Shown here: one piece after another, positions 49,340 through 60,299 of the stretch
Layout: every line of letters starts with the position of its first letter
Numbering within the stretch: position 1 is the stretch's first letter
DNA from: Latrodectus hesperus
Taxonomy: Eukaryota > Arthropoda > Arachnida > Araneae > Theridiidae
Length of the DNA: 64,000 bases
Direction: 5' to 3'
Assembly: GCA_037975125.1 (NCBI GenBank)
Contig: CM075853.1
Location: 90,837,663-90,901,662 of the forward strand
Program-made: the position numbers and the translations under genes
The notes under the pieces: generated by a model
Seen by the model: the letters and a program-made list of their open reading frames with translations, nothing else
Databases searched by the model: none
Told to the model about the DNA's origin: nothing

Positions 49340-52021
49340 ATGCAGCGTGTCACAAGAAAAATGGATATGGATTTAATGAAAAGTCTTCTCGAAAAATTAG
49401 CGGAGCAGATGGCTGAGATGAAAGCTGGACAAGAAGAGATGAAAGCTGGACAAGAAGAGATGAAAGCTAGACAAGAAGAGATGAAAGCTGGACAAGAAGA
49501 GATTAAAACCGAGGTGATGAAAGAGATGAAAGCTGGACAAGAAGAGATGAAAGCTGGACAAGAAGAGATTAAAACCGAGGTGATGAAAGAGATAAAATCT
49601 GGACAAGAGGAGCTTAAAAAGGAACTTAAGAAGGACATTGTAAGTGTTAAAGAAGAATTCTCCAACATCATTCAGGAGAAGATGATTGCAATGGAAGATA
49701 AGGTAACTTCAGTTGAAACTAAAGTTCTGGAGATAGAAGAAAACGTTGAAGAAGCATTAGACAATATGAATAAGAAGATTGAAAGCTTGGAGAAGCAAAT
49801 ATCAAACAAACATGAGGAACCCAACGTGGCATTTGTGCCTTCCCTAGCCAATATTAAACTCTCAACATTTGATGGGAAATCATCCTGGCAAGTATACAAG
49901 ACCCAGTTTATGATGGTAGCGGAAGCTAATGGATGGAATCCCTGAGCCCAAGCTTTTCACCTGGCGGCTTCTTTAAGAGGAGACGCGGCTGACATCCTCG
50001 AGACGCTTCCGGAGGAGCAGAGGCACGATTTCCAAGCCCTATCGAGTGCGCTTGAGCTGCGGTTTGGAGATAAGTGCACTAAAGAATATAGCAGACTACA
50101 GTTAAAGTCCCGCTATCAAAAAGCGGGTGAAAGTCTGCAAGAATTGGCTGCCGATATTCAGCGACTTTCCCATCTAGCATTTTCGGACTGCCCAGCTGAG
50201 ATACGTCAAGATTTGGCCCTCCATCACTTCATCGATAGTGTGCGGGATCCGGAGATACAGAAAACACTTAGACTCGCCGATGTCAAAGATATCGGATCTG
50301 CCCTAGTCTACGCACATAAGATAGAGGCTGCCCAGCAAGCCACGCGTAAAGACCAGCACTACATCCGAGCCGTCTCTGCTACTGATACGAACTATGATCT
50401 AAGAAAGCAAATTGAAGATCTGCAGCGAAAATTGTGTAGCTTAGAATTGAGTAAAGGTGGCAGAAACACAAAAATTCAGTGTTGGACTTGCGGTGGAGTC
50501 GGACACGTCCGTAGATACTGTCCGAAAACAAAAGATCATGGAATTTCTAAAATGGAAATACGTCAATGCAAAGAAACTGTTCATGGAAATGCTGATGCAC
50601 TATCAAGGAAGCCATGTAATGAAAGCTGCCGATACTGTTCTAGAGTAGAGAAGAACTATCAGCTGATAAATACTTCGGTACGCCAAGTTACTGTTTCACC
50701 TCCATCGAAACCAGACCCATGGAGTGATGAAGAACTTAGAGAAGCCCAAAAAGAAGACCCAGATATAAATCCAATTTTAGAATTAAAAGAATCTTCCAGT
50801 ATGAAACCAAGTTGGCAGGATATCTCCACCTACAGTCCTGCTACTAAGCAATATTGGGCTCTTTGGGACTCACTCCATATAAGAAATGGTGTCTTATACA
50901 GGAAATGGGAGTCCGATGATGGACGTAATTTCAAATGGCAGCTTGTTCTTCCAAAATCAAGAATTTCAGATGTTTTGAAAGAATTGCACAGTAGCTCAAC
51001 TGGAGGCCACTTCGGAGTAATGAAAACTCTACAGAAAGTTCGAGAACGCTTCTATTGGAGCAAAACGAGACAAGATGTAGAGAAATGGTGCCAATCTTGT
51101 GATGACTGTGCGGCACGTAAAGGACCGAAGAAACGTAGCCGAGGAAGGTTGCAGCGGTACAACGTAGGAGCACCTTTTGAGAGGATAGCATTGGACATTT
51201 TGGGTCCTTTACCACGATCCTCAAATGGCAACAAATACATACTAGTTGTCATGGACTACTTTACTAAGTGGCCTGAAGCGTTTGCAATCCCCGATCAAGA
51301 GGCGACTACAGTAGCCGAAGTTCTAGTGCAGCAATGGGTTTCCAGATTCGGCACACCCTTACAAATTCATTCTGATCAAGGGACAAACTTCACCTCTGTT
51401 GTGTTTAAAGGAATGTGTCAAATTCTCGGAATAGACAAGACGCAGACCACGCCACTACACCCACAATCGGATGGCATGGTAGAGAGGTTTAACAGAACCA
51501 TCTTGAATAACCTCTCACTTATGGTTTCCAGAAATCAGCAAGATTGGGATTTGAAGCTACCGCTGTTTCTGCTTGCATATCGCAGTGCTGTCCATGAGAC
51601 TACCGGATATACTCCTTCACAGATGCTCTTTGGTCGCGAACTTCGTCTCCCTTGTGATCTTCAGTTTGGTCGTCCACCGGATATATCTTCATCGCCAGAG
51701 GAATACCTTCGTGACCTTCAGGCACGTCTTGAAGATGTCCATAACTTCGCTCGAGACCGAATCAACCTGACGACTGAAAGAATGAAGACAAGATATGACA
51801 CAAGAGCGACGGGACATGAATTTCAAGAAGGTGACAAAGTTTGGTTGTGGAACCCGATTCGACGTAAAGGACTTTCTCCAAAGTTGCAAGCCAACTGGGA
51901 AGGTCCCTACACAGTCCTAAAAAGACTGAACGACGTCGTGGTTCGTATAAGAAAATCATCTGCTTCAAAACCAAAGGTAGTACATTATGATAGATTAGCT
52001 CCTTATCGTAATGTAGAGTAA
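49340..52021 (+). pseudogene. Gag-integrase fusion of the LTR retrotransposon, one internal stop
   Basis: A single frame of 894 codons from ATG 49340 to TAA 52019-52021, broken only by TGA at 49943-49945. Order: coiled-coil N-terminus with tandem heptads of the EEMKAGQ type (about 49412-49620); capsid-like region with LANIKLSTFDGKSSWQVY, then LKSRYQKAGESLQELAADIQ; CCHC zinc knuckle CWTCGGVGHVRRYC (50480-50521); a join at about 50565-50580; the RNase H tail HGNADALSR; then integrase with an HHCC-type zinc motif (LHSSSTGGH ... CQSCDDC), the catalytic D, D and E in ALDILGPLP, HSDQGTNF and SDGMVERFNR, and a GPY motif (WEGPYTVLKR). No chromodomain. Protease and reverse transcriptase are absent. 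The join keeps frame, so a fusion protein would be possible if the stop were read through. Confidence 0.9.
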
Positions 52022-52194
52022 AAATCAGTAGACCTTGGTCTGTTTGTAAATAGTATAGATAATTTTAATCTTTTCTATTTTCTTGTATTTTTAGTTGCTT
52101 GTGTATGTAATGTGCTCTGTATCCTCTTGAAATGTAAATTCTTTTATATTAAATTTGGCCTCCTATCAGGGGATTGTACTGCCCGGGACGTGCA

Positions 52195-52212
52195 GTCCTT
52201 GAGAGGGGGCAA
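52195..52212 (+). promoter_or_regulatory. Polypurine tract before the 3' LTR
   Basis: GAGAGGGGGCAA lies immediately upstream of the TGTTACA start of the 3' LTR, the expected place for plus-strand priming. Confidence 0.75.
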
Positions 52213-52813
52213 TGTTACAAATTTGTAAATAATGATTATATTTGTCTTAAAATATCTCAGACAGATCAGAAATTCTCACATTTTGGGCAAAAATTGCGGT
52301 ATTTAGACGTGTTGTAGTTTAAAAGCGGATTTCCTAATGATTTGGCGACTTGGCGACAATTGGCGAGATTCTTGGCGACTTGGCGACTTTTGGCGAGATT
52401 TTTGGCGACTTGGCGAGAAATCGATATTTCTGGAAACATCCATCACCTAAGCTCTAGGACCAATATTTTTCGAGATAGCCTAGAAGCTTCCAGAACCTTG
52501 GCGAAATTGGTAGATTTCTCCGCCAAGTCAGGTATAAATACCGCAGCCCGACATGGAGTAGAGTTTTTGTGAAGACAGTCAGTGAGTGAAGACGATTAGT
52601 TGTGACTGCTAGTTGTTCTCTGTCTGAGGTATTTGAGACCTGTGATTGGAAGCTATTTCTTATTGTATCTGACGAATTGTAGCTGTATAATTGTGATTGT
52701 TACAGCGGGAATTTCGTTTATCTAGTGAAGTTTTTACGAATAAAAGTCTTGTGTTCATTAAGTGGTTGCTTTATTCAACTCTCAATCGACACGAACCCGT
52801 GGAGCTCGGTACA
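52213..52813 (+). repeat. 3' LTR (601 bp)
   Basis: Same length, ends and internal ORFs as the 5' LTR. It is followed directly by the GTGC target duplication and then by resumed SINE sequence. Confidence 0.92.
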
Positions 52814-52988
52814 GTGCCAAAGCTAGGCTGGCATTGTGGAGTGTGCTGCTCCACTTTTCCAACTGAACCATATTTTGATGTGGAGTCCGACTTCCTCAGT
52901 ACACATATGCCGTAGGTACTCGTTTATAGGGTAGGCAACCACTCATACAAGGAAAGGACAAAGACATAATAGATAGAAAAAGAAAGTA

Positions 52989-54290
52989 CAGAGGGTATTA
53001 ACACATTTTTAGAACGATTTTAGGGCCGTCTAATTAATGTTTAAAATGTAAAGACTATTTTTTAAATGTCGATCTGATAGCCTTTTTCTGGAGTATAAGT
53101 CTGCATCGTGATTTCCATGATATAAGAGTTTTTCGTAAAATTTTCAGGAGTATTTCTTTCCATTCCTCTTCCATTACTTTCCAGAGTCCATCCATTGTGG
53201 TGGGTTTGCGTTTAGAAAGAGCTCTTTTTAACAGACCAAAAGCACGATAGTCCATAGGTGAAACGTCAGGAGAATTCATAGGAATATGTTGAAAAGGTAT
53301 ATATGCAATACCTCTATTAGTCTTCATTTTTTTAAGGAATGGAGTGGTGGTTTTCGAAGTAGACTTACATGTAGTAGTATTGTCTTCTTGATGTTTCACT
53401 CTTTGAAAGTCTTTGGGATAAAGAAATGGAATTTCATCTGTAAATATTGGATGTAAAACCTCCTCCTGATAGTATGATGTGTTGATTTTAACATTTTTCC
53501 TACTTTTTTATTTTTAATTTCCCATTGTAGGTGAAACCTGCGATTATCATGAACCTTTTACTGAAACTTACTTTACATTGACGGAAACAGGCTTGTACAT
53601 TTGTTTTTCCTCGTTTTCTATAGTAAATAGACCTTTTTTGTTCCAGTCATTTAGGTAAACCCATGTTTCATCAAGGGTCACAATGTATTTCCATTTATCT
53701 CCTGCTAAATGGTTTTCATGCAGGATTCTACAAAATGTTTTGCGTTGAGACACATGTCTCGGCAAAAGCTGGTGAACATTATGTTTTTTAGCTTTTTTAA
53801 ATTGTAAATCTTGATTTATTATTTTATTTATTGTTGATACAGATGTATCTAAAGACTTAGCAATTAATTTCTGTGTTGATGGATTTTCTCTTGTTACCAG
53901 GGATTTCACTTTAGAAACATTTGAAACAGTACGTACTTTTTTCGAATATTCGTTTGGAGTCTTCTTTCCATGTAGAAATAATGATGGACGGTTTTTACCT
54001 GTCCTATCAATAATGTTGCTTATTTTGCACTCCGAAATTTTAATACCATGCATTTCACAACGTTTTTGAATCCTGGAATAAGAATATTTCTCTTCGGAAA
54101 GTGCAAAAACATATCCCTCAATCCACAGCTTGTTTACATGCTACATTTTGAAAGAAGAATAAATTTAAAATTAGCAGACGATATTTCTCATTTCAAATAA
54201 TAAGCTGTTGCCAAAAATTTTTATTTCAAAACATTTACTTTTTTAAAATTCTTAATCGAAATCGTTCTAAAAATGTGTTAATACCCTCTG
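52989..54290 (-). mobile_element. mariner-family DNA transposon, 1302 bp
   Basis: Ends CAGAGGGTATTAACAC... and its inverse match for about 31 bp, with only the last few bases diverging (..AGAACGATTTTA against ..AGAACGATTTCG). A TA lies on each side (52987-52988 and 54291-54292), the target duplication of Tc1/mariner. Length fits a complete mariner. It sits inside the head-to-body junction of the SINE. Confidence 0.93.
53055..54143 (-). pseudogene. mariner transposase, frameshifted
   Basis: Catalyses cut-and-paste transposition in intact relatives. N-terminal helix-turn-helix region begins near 54143 (HVNKLWIEGYVFALSEEKY), followed by the open segment 54053-53568 with the first catalytic aspartate in VTLDETWVYL. 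Between about 53567 and 53500 the frame is lost at least twice (a missing base near GGTTCATGATA, then a stop). It reopens at about 53500-53055 with YYQEEVLHPIFTDEIPFLYP, KHQEDNTTT (second Asp) and SPMDYRAFGLLKRAL, where the third acidic residue is Asp, as in mariner rather than Tc1. Inactive as it stands. Confidence 0.88.
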
Positions 54291-54357
54291 TACATCCATG
54301 TCCTAACCGTGATTCCCCTATCCACATTCAGGCACGCTGACATCTAGACAAGTTCTG

Positions 54358-57070
54358 TGGCAATAAGTGATGCAATATTTTTAAATAACGTGAAGTATCA
54401 TTTCATTCGATTACGTCTTCTTCATATTTTATATAAAAATGCGTAAAATTATCACCATATATCATGAGACTTCATGGTGATTCGGAGACTAATTCGAATG
54501 TACTGAAATATATTGGTGATAAGTGTACCAACATGTGTGCTTTTAAAACAATTATCGAAACGTCTTAACAACTTTAATATTAATAAAGGAAAATAATTTA
54601 AGCAAATTAATTGAAACAAGAATTTTATTAGGATACATTTTAAAATTAAAATGTTTACTGCGTTTATGTTTTTTGTAATAGAATTTAGTTCAAAATTTTA
54701 ATCTTATATTTCTAATTTATTTTTCTGGAAGAAACTGCTTGTCTTATATGTGTTTCCATTTAGCAAAGTGCTTAGAGTATTTTTAATTTAAAACCTATTA
54801 GAAGTTATTAGAATTAAAAAATGCAATAATTAAGGTAACATTTATTTAAAATTAAATTTAGTATATGTTATCATATGTATCATATTTTTGTATAAGAACC
54901 TCTAAGCTTTTAAGGATTCTTTTTTATATTTGAAACTATTTGGTATGTGATTCAATGTTTTTTATCGCTTAGAATGTACTTTAGCATATAAGTTTATATC
55001 AAATTATTTTGTAAGCGAAAAAGTAATAGGAAGATGAAAAATTAAGCCCACTTCATTTTTAATACAGAATATTTTCACTAAAAAATTATGTATAATGTTA
55101 TGAGAGCCTATTCTTTTTTGTGTGCTTATGTGTTCTTTCAACAATGATTCCCACTTGAATATATATTAAATATTCAGTGACATTACAATTGATTTTTTCT
55201 TATCCCATTATCTATTTCCAATAAAAAATATCTCACCAAATGTTGCAGTTTTGTGATTTTCACGCGTTTTATATTATTTAATATATTTAAGTACAAATTT
55301 TATGTTTTCTATTTTTAATGCATTTTAGATTTTAAAGTTATGACTGCAAAATCCCAATATGAATTAAAAATAAAGTTTCTAACTATTTGTTTTATTAAAG
55401 GTGTGAGTTAACTCTTCTATTTTTTTCCTCATATTTTGAAAACAAGTGATTAATATTCGCAATATGATTTTTTGGCTAAAACTGTTCATGGATAAATATA
55501 TAAGTACCTAACAATGCAGCTGATTTTTTAAAGTTATGTATATATATATATTCCACATGATATATATATTAAAACATCACACACACAGAAGCTAAGATAT
55601 CATTTACAATTAATATCGACTGTAACAACATAATGATATTTATCTCCATTGACTGCTGGAGAAATTATTAGTCAGTAAGAAAATAAGAATGATACCTTTA
55701 CCTATTTGAATATTATGTTCTAGGAAATCATTCAGAAAAAACTAATAAATGCATTTAATGACGAAGTAAATCAAATAAATATTCAGTTTCATTTTAAAAA
55801 ATGTTTATTTTTCATTGACAAAACAAACAAACAGCATGTACACAGCAGTAATGAAATGAGAATAGAATAAATAAGTACGACGCAGTACTTGGAACCTTTT
55901 GATGACGCGAAGGCTTACAGTGTGAAGTTATGTGTGAGGACTAATCATTAAAAGTATATATAAAAGCTCTTCTTTTTTTCTTTTAAACCAATAAAAACCT
56001 TAAGATAGCAGTACTGCGGTAATGAAAAGATGAAATTATAGAAAAGAAGTATATCTTTACATTCTTTTGTAAAAATTGTATATTTTATTTTGGCAAATGA
56101 ACTTTGAAATTTAGGAGCTTTGAAGAATTGATTGAATTATCGGATCTCTGAAACACTCCAAATATCTGGCAGTGTCTTTATTTCCTAATTCCGATTAAGA
56201 TTGAATATTTTTCAAGAAATCTTGATTTATAACTGTCTCATTTATATATATAGTTAATTTAATATTCTAATCAAAATATTTGCCATCTATTTTGGAAATT
56301 TAAAGTAAATTATTTTTAATTCTAAATGAAGATCAATATTGCATAAGCATGGCATACCTATTTTTTGATGTAAAATTTTTTAGTTTGCAAACAAAATACC
56401 CATTAGACAAGTGCTTCAAAGTTATTAAATTGTGTACATATGCATAAAAATTTTTATCTCATGCAATATATAGTAGAAATTATCGAGACAACATTTTATC
56501 TTTTACACAACCCACTGTGACGCTCAATTTTTTTCATTCAATTAATCTCATTGATCAAACTGATCATGTAAAAAATTCTCATAACTACTAAGAAATTGAA
56601 TAGGAAGTTAAAAAATAAAAAGAATGTCCTACATTAAATGAAAAATACATACAATCACTCTACAAGGAAGATATGATGCCGAAGATATCTTAATATTTGA
56701 TATCGATATCATAACTGCCCTGTAAGTTTTTGCATTGATTGTAAAACAGTATTTAAATATGTAACTAGTGGCCAAGAAGAAGTTCTGGATTCCTCACTAG
56801 TAGCAAGTCTCACAGTAAGAACATTGAATTTCTAATTAGAAAATCATTACTTAAATATCTTCTGATTTGATTTTGAGATTTGCCACTAGGCTTGAATTTT
56901 TCTTAAAAGCTAAATAATAAAATGACCAAAAGATATTATTGATAAATACAACACTGAGGGAATAGAACATGTATATCTTCTTGGCCAGATATGAAGATAC
57001 TTATTTTCTTTCAGAGAAAGTTCGAAACAAAGCTTAAATGTCTTCGTTCACCAAATACTTGCACCTATCT
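54358..57070. other. Intergenic and 3'-UTR region of the secreted-protein gene
   Basis: AT-rich, no coding segment recognised on either strand. The 3'-UTR of the minus-strand gene must begin below 57071. Confidence 0.55.
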
Positions 57071-57179
57071 TCAACACTTGAACATCTTTTTACATTTCCC
57101 AATTTCTGGGGAAAGGGCACCTGCCTTGAAAACATTCATTTTGGGCCTCATGTTCTTAGGCAACAATTTTTCCAGGACT
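57071..57179 (-). CDS. G/A/S/Y-rich secreted protein, last coding exon
   Basis: Acceptor ATTTACAG, 109 bp, stop TGA at 57073-57071. In the phase left by the previous exon it encodes VLEKLLPKNMRPKMNVFKAG and then ALSPEIGKCKKMFKC. The protein-like composition, strong acceptor and paired cysteines at the end support it. A plus-strand ORF over the same bases is a shadow. Confidence 0.78.
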
Positions 57180-59216
57180 CTGTAAATGAAATGAAGTAAA
57201 TATTATTACACCATTATACATACAATGCTGAAAAATGATGTTTATAATATTTAATAAGGAAATTTTTCAAAGTAATTTCTTTTACGTTTTTTGCAATTCA
57301 TCTAATTAATCTCGAACACTTTTTCAAAGAAATTTAGGGTATGTGATGTTTTTGGAATAATATTTTGGAAAAGTACTAATAACATACATATTTATGTACC
57401 TTTTACCAATGTTAAATCTTATTTATGAATAAATAATTCGATGAATAAAATGTTGGTTTTAAACTGAAAATAAATTAAAAATTAGGACTTTGATTTTAAT
57501 TAGAAATTTATTTTCAAAATTTAAAGTCAATTTGATTCCTTGAAAACTCCTTTGCACCTGATGCAAAATTCTAAAATTTTTGTTTTTAATTAGTTACATT
57601 TTTAAGAAAATGTAAATAAAGAGAGCATTTCTTTTAATATTCTCTTTTGTTATATTTGTTAAGACTTAATAATTAGATATAAAAAGTTATGAATGACATA
57701 ACTAATATTTCTCTTCAAATACACTGAAAACTATTCATATAAATTTAAGGAATTTTAGAAACTAGAAAGCTATACATTTACATAAATCTTAAATATAATA
57801 AGAAAATAAATGAATGAAAATAGAAGCATATTTATTAAACATATGTAAAAGAATTTTAATATGAAAAAAGCAAGTATTCCTTTTTTAATCTTTAAATATT
57901 TTTGACTTTATTTTAAGCTTATAAGGAATTTCTTCGTTTAATATCAAATCAAATTTAAACAAAGTAAATTATAACAAAGAATTTAAAAACCTTAAAATAA
58001 AGTTTAAAAGCAAATTGATATAAAAATTAAGAAATTTATGACTAAAAAATTAGTTTATGAAATTTATATTTTCTTTTTTCGTTAGTATTACTGTTTTATT
58101 CCAATTCATATAAATATATTTATCTTAAAAAATATATAATTTAAACGTTTTAATATTTAAGAATGATATTAAAAAAACTTACAAAACGACAGCTCCTTTT
58201 CCTTTAACATCACTGACAGCGCTACCAAATTCGCAAATGATTCTATTCATGCATTCTTCCTTCTCCACTGCTGTTCTGTACAAAGAATAGTATCTCTCGA
58301 GCTTGTCTTTATATTCACTAATGAGAGTTAAAGGATGAGCTTGAGCATCAGTTGACCTCTTATTTCGACTACCCAGGTTGCTAGTAATGGTTGGTACCAA
58401 CATGGTCAGTCCTGCTAAAGCTAGCATTGGCATAATTAGACTACCAAGACCATATCTTCTACTTGGTGTTCCATATCCTTGAGGTACTCCATAGCCAGCA
58501 GAAGCTGCTCCATACTGATTGCCACTTCCATAGCCAGTTAATTGGGCAGCATATTGAGCAAGTGTTGAACTTTGGGGTGCATAGTTGGCAACAGCTGCAC
58601 TACCAGCGGGATAGCTGCCAATAGCTCCTGTGGAATAAGCAGAAGCTGGAATACCTGCAGCAGCATAGCCAGCTGGTGACATTCCGGCAGCATAACCAAA
58701 TCCATTTGCTCCGGTGCCACCCAGACCAGCGGCCCCATAAGAATAACCATTAGCTAAGCCGTATTGGCTAAGTTGGTTCAATGCTCCAGCATAAGCGGCG
58801 TCTTGAGATGAGTATGCATCGCTGCCTTGGGAAGTTTGGTAGCTAGTCTGGGACGAGTCTTGAGCTTCATAGGGCCCAGAGTTAGCTGGAGCAGTGGCAT
58901 AGTTGTGAGTGGATGAACTGGCGAAGGCATTGTCTTGAGCTGAACCTTTATCTTGAACTGGATAATAATAATAGTAGAGATTTCCTTGAGATTGTTGCTG
59001 CGCTTTGTAAGCTCCCCCAGCATCTGAGGAATCGAAAGCTGCACTGCTATAGCTGTTAGAAGAAGCCGATGGAGAATAGACTGGTTGTCCTCCTCCTGCT
59101 CCTCCAGAACCATTTGATGGGTCTTCTCGTTTTGTGCTTGTAGAAGACGACGAAGCAGGTGCAGCAGCATGCACTGCTAACGCCATCATCAGCAAGCCAC
59201 ACCAAATGGAAATCAT
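57071..59216 (-). CDS. Secreted G/A/S/Y-rich protein with Cys-containing C-terminal domain
   Basis: Two coding exons, 59216-58183 and 57179-57071, phase 2 junction, about 380 residues. Family not recognised; probably an extracellular or cuticle/gland structural protein (inference). Seen directly: signal peptide MISIWCGLLMMALAVHAAA; residues ~20-85 Ser/Gly/Ala-rich with YYYYY at ~77-81; ~85-250 degenerate repeats rich in Tyr, Gln, Ser, Ala and Gly (GYGSGNQYGAASAGYG); a hydrophobic stretch MPMLALAGLTMLV; a dibasic RNKR that could be a furin-type site; then a non-repetitive C-terminal domain, with EECMNRIICEFGS in exon 1 and SPEIGKCKKMFKC at the end. Stopping at the in-frame TAA just inside the first exon's donor would lose the last 36 residues and two cysteines. 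Upstream TTTCATAG suggests a 5'-UTR intron. Confidence 0.8.
58183..59216 (-). CDS. G/A/S/Y-rich secreted protein, coding exon 1 (residues 1-344)
   Basis: ATG at 59216 precedes a clear signal peptide. The exon ends GTCGTTTT before donor GTAAGT (58182-58177). An unspliced reading would hit TAA at 58181-58179 straight after the junction, which explains the apparent 345-residue ORF. The last segment, KGKGAVV, continues as LVLEKLLPKN in the next exon. Confidence 0.85.
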
Positions 59217-60187
59217 GACACCTATGAAATTCGAATAAAGTCTTCATTTCTTTGTATTAAACAACATATTTGTCGAGCTAATAAATTAATAGAAACTAAA
59301 GAGCAACATAAATTTTATTGAATAAAAATAATTAAATGTATATAATTAAGCTATGAAAAATTTGAGAAAACAGCTAACAGAAGTAGGAAATAATTTTTAA
59401 GTATTGATATAGCATAAATACTAAATTACATAATTGAAAATCATCTTTTTTCATCGAAATTGTATTAAAAAATAATTGTTATATATTATAGAATAAAATT
59501 ACATTATAAAATAAAATTCAATCTTGAAGTGCAAATTTCTTTTCAATGTGATGTCCTAAACTGAAATATTATTAATTTAATGAATAAGACCTACATATAA
59601 TCCTTATATCATACCTATTATCACTTATTATTTATAATAAAATTGATTTTTATTTATACAGAAGTTCTTTTATATTAAGAAACCTATTATAAATTATGCT
59701 TTCGAAGATATATGTGAAAAAATTATTTTTATCAAATTCTGTATCACAATTACTTATAAACCACTCATGATGAAATTTTTTTAAGTAAAATTAAAAAATT
59801 GCTTAAAGTTAAAATTGATATTATCATCATTAATCTGTATCCAACAAAAAAGATTAAACTAATTTTTCTGAAAAATCAATTACAATGTGATGAATTCCTT
59901 TGAAGCATAATAAAGTATAAACATAACCTACTTTTCAGGATCTAAAAAGTCTTTAGGTCTTTATGGGTACTAAAAATCTTGCGACTCTTTTTTGTGAATG
60001 AGTACAAGAGACCTTCGGAAGTAAGCAATTCAATGTCACGGTCTCTAAGAACCAGTTAGACCTTTTCCGTAACTGAATTGGCCTAGTGCGCATGCGGTTT
60101 GTCCTATCAACTGAAACCGGAGTTCGGTCAACCGGTTTTTAGAACTAAGAAATTAGTTCCCCAAACATGCGGATGTGGCCTCGTTAC

Positions 60188-60250
60188 CTTGGGTTGGATG
60201 AAGATGATGTATCTGGAGGAGAGGAGGGAGGGGGGGAATGATCTTTATAG
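60188..60250 (-). promoter_or_regulatory. Possible TATA promoter and 5'-UTR exon of the secreted-protein gene
   Basis: On the minus strand CTATAAAG (60250-60243) stands about 25-30 bases before a C/T-rich stretch and a donor-like CCCAAG/GTAACG at 60188/60187. This fits a short non-coding first exon spliced to an acceptor (TTTCATAG) 7 bases before the ATG at 59216. The area is markedly more GC-rich than its surroundings. Inference only; no transcript evidence. Confidence 0.35.
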
Positions 60251-60299
60251 GAACTGAATTAATCTTGTTCCACAGACTGCTTGTCCCGATGCTGTGGAT

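Larger units (their letters stand above)
48709..52813 (+). mobile_element. Ty3/gypsy-type LTR retrotransposon, pol-deleted, 4105 bp
   Basis: Two 601-bp LTRs flank an internal region with a primer-binding site, Gag, an integrase fused directly to Gag, and a purine tract. A GTGC target duplication lies at 48705-48708 and 52814-52817. The two LTRs show no difference where I compared them, so insertion looks recent. Protease, reverse transcriptase and nearly all of RNase H are missing; only the tail motif HGNADALSR of RNase H remains before integrase. One in-frame TGA interrupts Gag. No envelope gene is seen. The element therefore could not move without a full-length relative. Confidence 0.93.
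48690..54357 (-). mobile_element. tRNA-derived SINE split by an LTR element and a mariner
   Basis: Pieces at about 48690-48708, 52814-52988 and 54291-54357 join into one minus-strand SINE of the family seen intact at 34713-34981. The 3' end (revcomp of ...CGTGCC AAAGCTAGGC) meets across the LTR element. The middle (TATAGGGTAGGCAACCA) is followed across the mariner by the tRNA-like head, with CTTGTCTAG and GCGTGCCTGA on the minus strand. The head has a damaged B box. The SINE is therefore older than both insertions. Confidence 0.85.
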
